Below are positions 1 through 4,143 of a stretch of 5,501 nucleotides of DNA, piece after piece. Source of the stretch: Anaerotignum sp. (GTDB lineage Bacteria; Bacillota; Clostridia; Lachnospirales; Anaerotignaceae). A program made the translations under genes and the position numbers. Numbering within the stretch: position 1 is the stretch's first letter; each line of letters opens with the position of its first letter. The notes below the pieces were generated by a model, which ran no database searches, was not told the origin of the DNA, and worked only from the letters and a program-made list of their open reading frames with translations. The stretch lies in NCBI GenBank assembly GCA_020024255.1, contig JAHHTX010000097.1, positions 1-5,501 of the forward strand, given 5' to 3'.

Positions 1-49
1 CATCTGCCTTACAAGCAGAGGGTCACAGGTTCGAGCCCTGTAACTCCCA
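1..49 (+). tRNA. tRNA-Val (anticodon UAC), 3' part only
   Basis: The window opens inside a tRNA gene; the 5' acceptor strand and D-arm lie upstream. Visible in order are the anticodon stem TCTGC/GCAGA (3-7 with 15-19), a seven-base loop CTTACAA with anticodon TAC at 10-12 (reads valine GTA codons), a five-base variable loop (20-24), a perfect T-stem ACAGG/CCTGT with loop TTCGAGC (25-41), the 3' acceptor strand AACTCCC (42-48) and discriminator A49. CCA is not encoded, so it must be added enzymatically. Seven T residues follow at once (50-56) and may serve as the termination tract, which suggests this is the last tRNA of its transcript. The missing 5' acceptor strand should read GGGAGTT or a near match. 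Confidence 0.95.
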
Positions 50-178
50 TTTTTTTATGTCCAAAATACACCATTTTCTTTCCTCTATTCTTGCTGTCAC
101 GGTTTCACATTCTCTCTGTATTCTTTATATATTAGGTAACAATTCTGCATACACAAACAGGAAAAGTGTTTTTTATCA

Positions 179-229
179 AAATAAATTGTACTTATACAGA
201 CAAGGGGAATGTGTGGGTACAATTTATTT
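179..229 (+). repeat. Perfect 13-bp inverted repeat / long leader hairpin upstream of the ECF S-component gene
   Basis: AAATAAATTGTAC (179-191) is the exact reverse complement of GTACAATTTATTT (217-229). In RNA the stem extends inward with mostly A-U and G-U pairs (192-198 with 210-216), giving about 20 continuous pairs closed by the 11-nt loop 199-209. It ends about 87 bases before the preferred start codon at 317. It could be an operator for a dimeric regulator, an RNA structure in the leader, or a weak terminator separating the tRNA transcript from the next gene. No pure U-run follows, so a terminator is the least likely reading. I match it to no known riboswitch or operator, and see no convincing sigma-A promoter between 50 and 316. 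Confidence 0.75.
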
Positions 230-316
230 CTGTTCGGACAGGATTATGGTCTATATTTCTCAAATATGGTATGCTGAACATATAAAATAGAGTATATGAG
301 GGAAGAGGTAATGAAA

Positions 317-835
317 ATGAAAACGAAGGAAATTTGTATACAGGGCTTAATGATTGCATTGGTCACAGTGGGAACTATGTTTTTCCAGATTCCCGTTTCT
401 GCAACACAAGGGTATATTCATTTGGGGGACAGTATGATACTGTTAACGAGTATTTTCTTTGGTTGGCGGTATGGCATGATTGCCGGCGGTGTCGGTTCGG
501 CACTGGCAGATCTTTTAAGTGGCTACGCTCACTGGGCACCGTTTACCTTGATTATCAAAGGGTTGATGGGATTAGTTATTGGCAAAGTGGCAGATTATGC
601 AGACAGCAAACAATCTTTTTTTAGTGGAAGAAATATCTTGGCTGCTGTTTTGGGATTGCTTTGGATGATTATTGGATATTTCTTTGGCGGTGCTATATTA
701 AAAGGCAGTCTGGCAGTGGCAGCAACCTCCATTCCGGAAAATATGGTACAGGCAGCAGGTGGATATATTGTATTTGCAGTAGTTGGTTTTGCTTTGCACA
801 AAGCAAACATCAAAAAATATCTTTCGGTAAAATAA
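317..835 (+). CDS. ECF transporter S component (substrate-binding membrane subunit)
   Basis: Encodes a hydrophobic protein of about 172 residues that captures a vitamin-type substrate in the membrane and hands it to a shared energising module (two ATPases plus EcfT), which is not in this window. The size, the N-terminal basic stretch MKTKEICIQG, the motif GYIHLGDS near residues 32-39, and ALADLLSGYAHWAPFTLIIKG split across about 62-82 fit the PF07155-like S-component group with five or six membrane segments. That group includes proteins assigned to hydroxymethylpyrimidine or pyridoxine uptake; the ligand cannot be read from sequence. Three in-frame ATGs compete (296, 311, 317). The purine-rich GGGAAGAGG (300-308) sits 8 nt before 317, too close to 311 and downstream of 296, so 317 is preferred. 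No terminator is obvious after the stop. Family call is firm, ligand unknown. Confidence 0.88.
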   Translation: MKTKEICIQGLMIALVTVGTMFFQIPVSATQGYIHLGDSMILLTSIFFGWRYGMIAGGVGSALADLLSGYAHWAPFTLIIKGLMGLVIGKVADYADSKQSFFSGRNILAAVLGLLWMIIGYFFGGAILKGSLAVAATSIPENMVQAAGGYIVFAVVGFALHKANIKKYLSVK

Positions 836-923
836 AACTAACCTTTTTTGATCATCTCATGGTATGAGTAGCAGCAGAAAAGACTTTTGGGCAAAGTTTG
901 GATTTTGCAAAGAAGTGGTTCGG
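836..923. other. Intergenic stretch after the S-component gene, no gene seen
   Basis: No credible coding region. A small hairpin CTCAT-GGT-ATGAG lies at 856-868 and another (GCAAA/TTTGC) at 891-908; neither is followed by a T-run, so neither looks like an intrinsic terminator. An 88-codon open frame from a TTG at 887 has no ribosome binding site and runs through the hairpin island, so it is not called. This stretch leads into the element at 924-1211. Confidence 0.6.
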
Positions 924-1059
924 AAAATGACGTTTTCGTGGACAAAACGTCACAGCTTGTCAAAAAAGTAGTTTTTATCCCCTTTTCAAAAATGTGGAAG
1001 GGTTTGGGAAACGAAGGGATTCCCAAATGGAATCCGCAATGGGAATTCACTTCCCATGA

Positions 1060-1110
1060 GGTAAAGCAGAAGTTTCAAGGCTTTCTCGCCATTGGAACTT
1101 CTGCTTTACT
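1060..1110 (+). repeat. 19-bp stem-loop inside the hairpin element
   Basis: Bases 1060-1078 pair with 1092-1110 over 19 consecutive positions, including two G-U pairs (1060/1110 and 1075/1095), around a 13-nt loop (1079-1091). The core TAAAGCAGAAGTT/AACTTCTGCTTTA is perfect. Neither side is followed by a T-tract, so it is not an intrinsic terminator on either strand. This is the longest stem in the window apart from the leader hairpin at 179-229. Confidence 0.8.
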
Positions 1111-1122
1111 CTTCTGTCTGCT

Positions 1123-1155
1123 CGTCAAAGCCTTGAATGAAATGAGGCTTTGACG
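1123..1155 (+). repeat. 12-bp stem-loop inside the hairpin element
   Basis: CGTCAAAGCCTT (1123-1134) pairs with GAGGCTTTGACG (1144-1155), eleven Watson-Crick pairs plus one G-U, with a 9-nt loop. CAAGGCTTT at 1076-1084 is also complementary to AAAGCCTTG at 1127-1135, so this arm could pair alternatively with the neighbouring stem-loop. No T-run follows on either strand. Confidence 0.8.
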
Positions 1156-1215
1156 AAGGGGGGCGACTTTGTCGACACCCTCTGGCGTTTTCGTGGAGAA
1201 AACGTCATTTTTTTG

Positions 1216-1244
1216 TTGACCACAGAGTGTGTGCGTGGTATATT
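1216..1244 (+). promoter_or_regulatory. Probable sigma-A promoter for mntP and downstream genes
   Basis: TTGACC (1216-1221, five of six against TTGACA) is separated by exactly 17 bases from TATATT (1239-1244, five of six against TATAAT), and TGG directly before the -10 gives an extended -10 element. Transcription would start near 1250 and run into mntP, giving a leader of about 180 nt. The -35 box begins four bases beyond the right end of the hairpin element, so that element would lie just upstream and outside the transcript. Confidence 0.6.
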
Positions 1245-1249
1245 TACAA

Positions 1250-1427
1250 ACTAGAACCCCTTTTTTTGTATGACGACGTTTAGCAAGAAGTGGGAAAGAA
1301 GGAACATAGACTTGTGGTGCTGTTTCTGTGGGTGGAAGATGACACACCTAATTTTTCAAAATCGGAATATAAATAGCTTAGATAAGAAAAGATAAGAGAA
1401 GAAAACGATTTTGAGGAGGCAGATGAT
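1250..1427 (+). other. Long putative 5' leader of mntP, no recognised riboswitch
   Basis: The stretch between the inferred start and the mntP ATG holds no credible gene. It contains CCCC followed by seven T (1257-1267), a possible weak GGAACA/TGTTTC pairing around 1301-1326, and a purine-rich tail ending in the ribosome binding site. mntP homologues elsewhere are often under a manganese-sensing yybP-ykoY riboswitch, but I do not find that family's conserved GGGGAGTAG-type core here. Confidence 0.4.
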
Positions 1428-1985
1428 ATGACACAGACAGCAATATTTTTTTTGGCTCTGGGGCTTTCTATGGATGCTTTTGCAGTTTCTCTTTCCAACG
1501 GATTTTCTGTTCATTGTTTTGGCAGAAAAGATGCTTTGCGGCAAGCGGTGTGTTTTGGTGGCTTTCAATTTCTTATGCCACTCCTTGGTTGGTATTTGGG
1601 AAGTCGGATACAAGAATATTTGGATGCTGTAGACCATTGGATTGCTTTTGGCTTTCTGGCAGTAATTGGAATTAACATGATAGCCGAAAGTATTTCCGCA
1701 AAAGAACCACAGGAGAAGGAGCTATCTTTTGGTATATTGCTGATGCAGGCAGTTGCCACCAGCATAGATGCTATGGCGGCAGGTGTGAGCCTTGCTTTTT
1801 TGCAAGTACATATTTTGTCAGCAGCAACCGTAATAGGGTGTATTTCCTTTGTTTTGTCTTTGCTAGGCAGTGCATTGGGAAAATGTGTAGGAAATAAATT
1901 GCAGACAAAAGCAGAACTTTTTGGCGGTGTGGTGCTGATACTGATGGGTTTGCATATACTGGCAACACACCTGTTATTGTATTAA
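1428..1985 (+). CDS. mntP: Putative manganese efflux pump MntP
   Basis: Encodes a 185-residue inner-membrane protein of the MntP (YebN, PF02659) family that exports Mn2+ and protects the cell from manganese overload. The two-fold internal repeat is clear: ALGLSMDAFAVSLSNGF near residues 10-26 and AVATSIDAMAAGVSLAFL near 108-125 each carry an aspartate (D16, D114) in a membrane helix, as expected for the metal pathway. GGFQFLMPLLGW (44-55), DHWIAFGFLAVIGINMI (69-85) and the C-terminal KAELFGGVVLILMGLHIL (161-178) are also typical. Length is normal for the family, with about six membrane segments. GAGGAGG (1413-1419) lies 8 nt before the ATG, fixing the start. It is probably the first gene of a unit with the next two, transcribed from the promoter at 1216-1244. 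Confidence 0.95.
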   Translation: MTQTAIFFLALGLSMDAFAVSLSNGFSVHCFGRKDALRQAVCFGGFQFLMPLLGWYLGSRIQEYLDAVDHWIAFGFLAVIGINMIAESISAKEPQEKELSFGILLMQAVATSIDAMAAGVSLAFLQVHILSAATVIGCISFVLSLLGSALGKCVGNKLQTKAELFGGVVLILMGLHILATHLLLY

Positions 1986-1990
1986 GATGG

Positions 1991-1998
1991 AAGGAGAG
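1991..1998 (+). promoter_or_regulatory. Ribosome binding site that decides a TTG start
   Basis: AAGGAGAG sits 6-8 nt before an in-frame TTG at 2005. The in-frame ATG at 1987 lies upstream of this site and has no Shine-Dalgarno sequence of its own, and the ATG at 2014 is too far away. This supports TTG 2005 as the start of the phosphatase gene. Confidence 0.7.
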
Positions 1999-2004
1999 TT
2001 TATA

Positions 2005-2562
2005 TTGGCGTGGATGCAGAAAATCGATGAATCCATCATTCTTTGGATACAGGAACACTTCACCCATTCCCTATGGGATAGTAGCATGATTTTTGTTTCC
2101 CGACTGGGAAATGGCGGTTTTGTTTGGATATTTTTGGGAATTTTCTTTCTGCTTTTGGGTTTCCGAAAAAAGGAATGGGGGAAACGGGGGATTTCTCTGC
2201 TTTTGTGTCTTGGAACAACGGCTTTGCTTTGCAACCTTATCTTAAAGCCGTGGGTGGCAAGAATCCGCCCATATGACCTTTTGGGATTTTCCATTCTGAT
2301 TCCGCCATTATCGGATTACTCTTTTCCATCGGGTCATACGTCGGCTTCCTTTGCAGCAGCAACGGCAATTTATGCCATGCACCGTAAATGGGGAATGGTG
2401 GCATATGGATTTGCTGCTGTTATGGGATTTTCCCGCCTGTACTTGGGGGTGCATTTTCCCACAGACGTATTGGCAGGAGCAGTCATCGGCACAGTAATGG
2501 CAAAGGGGACACTGTGGCTGATTCAGATGTTGGAGAGAAGTATACAAAAGAAAAAAGTGTAA
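2005..2562 (+). CDS. PAP2-family membrane phosphatase (undecaprenyl-diphosphatase-like)
   Basis: Encodes about 185 residues with the complete three-part PAP2 acid phosphatase signature. With the TTG start these are KPWVARIRP (K81, R88), PSGH (108-111, catalytic-face His111) and SRLYLGVHFPTD (S143 R144, H150, D154). The enzyme should remove phosphate from a lipid phosphate or diphosphate at the outer membrane face; the small five- or six-helix form resembles BcrC-type undecaprenyl-diphosphate phosphatases, but phosphatidylglycerophosphate or other lipid phosphates are also possible. The N-terminus from the TTG (MAWMQKIDESI) matches the usual start of the family, whereas ATG 1987 would add six unusual residues. 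It begins 19 nt after the mntP stop. The C-terminus ends in a basic tail (QKKKV). Confidence 0.92.
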   Translation: MAWMQKIDESIILWIQEHFTHSLWDSSMIFVSRLGNGGFVWIFLGIFFLLLGFRKKEWGKRGISLLLCLGTTALLCNLILKPWVARIRPYDLLGFSILIPPLSDYSFPSGHTSASFAAATAIYAMHRKWGMVAYGFAAVMGFSRLYLGVHFPTDVLAGAVIGTVMAKGTLWLIQMLERSIQKKKV

Positions 2563-2578
2563 TAACGGTGTAATAACG
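2557..2578 (+). repeat. 11-bp tandem duplication covering the phosphatase stop codon
   Basis: GTGTAATAACG occurs twice in direct succession (2557-2567 and 2568-2578). The TAA stop of the phosphatase gene lies in the first copy, so the second copy is an untranslated duplicate just before the ribosome binding site of the next gene. It looks like a simple slippage duplication. Confidence 0.85.
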
Positions 2579-2596
2579 GGAAGAAGGGAATAAAAA

Positions 2597-3526
2597 ATGG
2601 CATTACCAGTAGTTTACCAGCTCTTGACGATGATGATTCTCATGGCAGTTGGCATAATTTTAAACAAAAAGAAATATCTGTCAGACAGCAATGCAAAGGG
2701 ACTTTCTATTCTTTTGACCAGAGTAGCAGTGCCAGCCAATATGGTGCTTTTGATGCAGACACCGTACTCTCATGAAATCCTTATGGGATTTTTGAAAACC
2801 TGTGGCGGTACATTTTTGGTCTGTGGCATTGGGGCATTGTTATTTTTCCTCGTTGGAAAAGTTATTGGGATGAAATTTCCGGAATTGGGATTGTTTTCCG
2901 GTGGGGGTGTATACAGTAACGTCATTTTTATGGGGCAGCCTTTGATTATGGCGTTATATGGAGATAAAGGTATGATTTTCTGCGTAGCAGTGATGTTTAC
3001 TTGTAATATTTTTCTGTTTACGGTTTGCTCAACGCTGTTTGCCATTGGCACAGGCAGGAAAAAGACAATAGGAAAGATGTTAAAAGATACTTTCCTGAAT
3101 TTGATTTGCATTTCTGCAGTCATCGGGTTTTTCTGCTTTGTGAAATCTATTGTATTGCCTGCACCCATTAAAAATGCCTTACAGTTCGCTGCCAATACGA
3201 CGGTTTGCCTATCCATGATTTACATTGGTTTCCTGTTGGCTGCAGCAAATGTCAAGGAAATTTTGAAGGACAAAAAGGTATATATTTTCAGCTTTATCAC
3301 ATTGATTGTGATGCCAATGATGACAAAGGCAGTAGCAGGGCTATTTTTAGATGGTTTGGCACTGCGTGTCCTTGTGATACTTATGGGAACACCTGCGGCA
3401 GCAGCATTACCTTCCTTTGCGGAAATTTATGGAAATGATGAAAAACGTGCATCAGAGTATGTTTTTGTATCGACGGTATTATCTGTGGTGACACTGCCTT
3501 TGGTAGCGGAATTTTTGTGCAGATAA
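2597..3526 (+). CDS. AEC (auxin efflux carrier) family transporter
   Basis: Encodes a 309-residue membrane transporter of the AEC family (PF03547), whose bacterial members are mostly uncharacterised organic-anion or amino-acid-related carriers; the plant auxin name does not imply auxin here. The layout is two five-helix halves around a basic central loop (about 152-165, GRKKTIGKMLKD). Family hallmarks are YSNVIFMGQPL (106-116) in the first half and TPAAAALPSFAEIYG (265-279) followed by ASEYVFVSTVLSVVTLPL (285-302) in the second. Length is normal and intact. AGAAGGGA (2583-2590) precedes the ATG by about 7 nt. It starts 34 nt after the phosphatase stop, consistent with one transcript from mntP. 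Substrate cannot be predicted from the sequence. Confidence 0.93.
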   Translation: MALPVVYQLLTMMILMAVGIILNKKKYLSDSNAKGLSILLTRVAVPANMVLLMQTPYSHEILMGFLKTCGGTFLVCGIGALLFFLVGKVIGMKFPELGLFSGGGVYSNVIFMGQPLIMALYGDKGMIFCVAVMFTCNIFLFTVCSTLFAIGTGRKKTIGKMLKDTFLNLICISAVIGFFCFVKSIVLPAPIKNALQFAANTTVCLSMIYIGFLLAAANVKEILKDKKVYIFSFITLIVMPMMTKAVAGLFLDGLALRVLVILMGTPAAAALPSFAEIYGNDEKRASEYVFVSTVLSVVTLPLVAEFLCR

Positions 3527-3554
3527 AGAGGCTTGGGAGAATACATCAAGAAGA

Positions 3555-3583
3555 AAAGAGAAATGTGTTCCCGATTTCTTTTT
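3555..3583 (+). terminator. Possible weak intrinsic terminator after the AEC gene
   Basis: AAAGAGAAAT (3555-3564) pairs with ATTTCTTTTT (3574-3583) through nine Watson-Crick pairs and one G-U, around a 9-nt loop. The U-run is shared with the 3' arm and the stem has only one G-C pair, so termination would be inefficient. It is the only terminator-like structure between the AEC stop and the thiC promoter. Confidence 0.35.
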
Positions 3584-3724
3584 GTGGATACTATCTGCAT
3601 GATTTCATAAAATTGGAGTAAGATTGTCTATTGCGGAAAAAAGACAAGTGGAAGGAAAAAGTATGCAAACTGTGTAAGTCTGCGGGATAAAAGAAAGAAA
3701 TTTTAGTAAAAAAACGATAAATCA

Positions 3725-3753
3725 TTGACAACAAAAGAAAAACGTGCTTTAAT
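3725..3753 (+). promoter_or_regulatory. Strong sigma-A promoter of the thiC transcript
   Basis: A perfect TTGACA (3725-3730) is followed after exactly 17 bases by TTTAAT (3748-3753, five of six), and TGC directly before the -10 provides an extended -10 element. Transcription would begin near 3760, about ten bases before the TPP aptamer, which is the expected arrangement. Confidence 0.85.
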
Positions 3754-3768
3754 CAAAGTAATAAAAAA

Positions 3769-3851
3769 TGCTTGGGGAGCTGCAAAGTTAGCTGAGAGGG
3801 AATTATTCCGACCCATATACCTGATATGGATAATGCCATCGTAGGAATGCA
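3769..3851 (+). promoter_or_regulatory. TPP riboswitch (thi box) aptamer
   Basis: The conserved thi-box segments appear in order: GGGG (3774-3777), CTGAGA (3792-3797), ACCC (3811-3814), CCTGAT (3820-3825), GGATAATGCCA (3828-3838) and CGTAGGA (3840-3846). Visible helices are P2 (GGG with CCC 3812-3814), P3 (AGCT 3778-3781 with AGCT 3790-3793), an extra small hairpin P3a (GGAA/TTCC, 3799-3809), P4 (CCT with AGG 3843-3845) and P5 (ATGG 3826-3829 with CCAT 3836-3839). The outer C-G pair of P5 common in this family is replaced here by a covarying A-U. Thiamine diphosphate binding should switch off the downstream thiC. A short P1 can form from TGC (3769-3771) and GCA (3849-3851). Confidence 0.96.
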
Positions 3852-3876
3852 GATAAATACTTTTTTGAAACATTTT

Positions 3877-3911
3877 ATGGCAATTCCAGAAGGGGTTGTC
3901 ATTTTTTATTT
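3877..3911 (+). terminator. Intrinsic terminator, expression platform of the TPP riboswitch
   Basis: ATGGCAATTCC (3877-3887) pairs with GGGGTTGTCAT (3892-3902) over 11 positions (three G-U) around an AGAA loop, followed by a T-tract broken by one A (3902-3911). The 5' arm ATGGCA is exactly complementary to TGCCAT (3834-3839) in aptamer helix P5, which gives a plausible antiterminator in the ligand-free state. With TPP bound, P5 is held and the terminator can form. Confidence 0.8.
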
Positions 3912-4143
3912 GTCGAAATTTTGCGAAGAACAGAATTTCAACTGTTGCGGCACATTGGGGGCACCACCTTATGTCGCATAATAAAAAGTAGTATTACTTA
4001 TTGTCTGCTAAGGCAGGTAAAGGCGCCGATTTTTCTCATACAGCGGCAAGAAAATCTCTATTGTCAAAAGTGGGGGAATTGCCCAATTGTATCCGTAGGA
4101 ATCGGTGTTTTAGCTCTTTACAAAAGAAAAAGGAGGATTTAAC
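3912..4143 (+). other. Unexplained 232-nt leader between riboswitch terminator and thiC
   Basis: No recognisable gene; a 73-codon frame at 3921-4142 has no family likeness. The RNA could form several stems: GAAATT/AATTTC (3915-3939) competing with AACAG/CTGTT (3929-3946), a bulged hairpin TGCG-ACAT with ATGT-CGCA (3946-3978), AAGTA/TACTT (3986-3999), CTGC/GCAG (4005-4016) and a long-range CGCCGATT (4024-4031) with AATCGGTG (4100-4107). It ends in AGGAGG (4131-4136), the thiC ribosome binding site, 7 nt before the ATG. It may be a second control layer, an unrecognised RNA, or decayed sequence. Confidence 0.45.

Larger units (their letters stand above)
924..1211. repeat. Hairpin-dense 288-bp element bounded by a 47-nt imperfect inverted repeat
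   Basis: The left end 924-970 and the reverse complement of the right end 1165-1211 match at 34 of 47 positions with no gaps, starting with the identical outer 14 bases AAAATGACGTTTTC. Each end contains its own palindrome: 928-936 with 944-952, and 1183-1192 with 1198-1207. Between them lie GGATTCC/GGAATCC (1017-1035), ATGGGAA/TTCCCAT (1039-1057), a 19-bp stem (1060-1110) and a 12-bp stem (1123-1155); a short CGAC/GTCG hairpin (1164-1174) overlaps the right arm. No transposase and no clear target-site duplication are visible. It could be a non-autonomous mobile repeat (MITE-like), an intergenic repeat family, or a structured RNA. The inverted structure is seen directly; the identity is not known. 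Confidence 0.65.

Noticed and set aside
57..290. 77-codon open frame after the tRNA
   Set aside because: No ribosome binding site, begins right at the tRNA's T-tract, no recognisable family, and runs through the inverted repeat at 179-229.
887..1153. 88-codon open frame on the + strand in the hairpin island
   Set aside because: Starts at TTG with no ribosome binding site and its sequence is made of the inverted repeats; no family likeness.
924..1211. CRISPR array
   Set aside because: The repeated units are two similar palindromes about 255 bp apart, not regularly spaced direct repeats with uniform spacers.
1075..1347. 90-codon open frame on the - strand
   Set aside because: GTG start with no ribosome binding site, overlaps the stem-loops, composition unlike the real proteins here.
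1250..1427. Possible yybP-ykoY manganese riboswitch before mntP
   Set aside because: Expected from family context, but the conserved GGGGAGTAG-type core and partner segments were not found.
4005..4107. Second thi box or another known riboswitch in the thiC leader
   Set aside because: No CTGAGA or GGATAATGCCA-type segments; ATCCGTAGGA at 4091-4100 only superficially resembles the end of a thi box.
3921..4142. 73-codon open frame before thiC
   Set aside because: Begins within the riboswitch leader, has no ribosome binding site or family likeness, and ends just before the thiC start.
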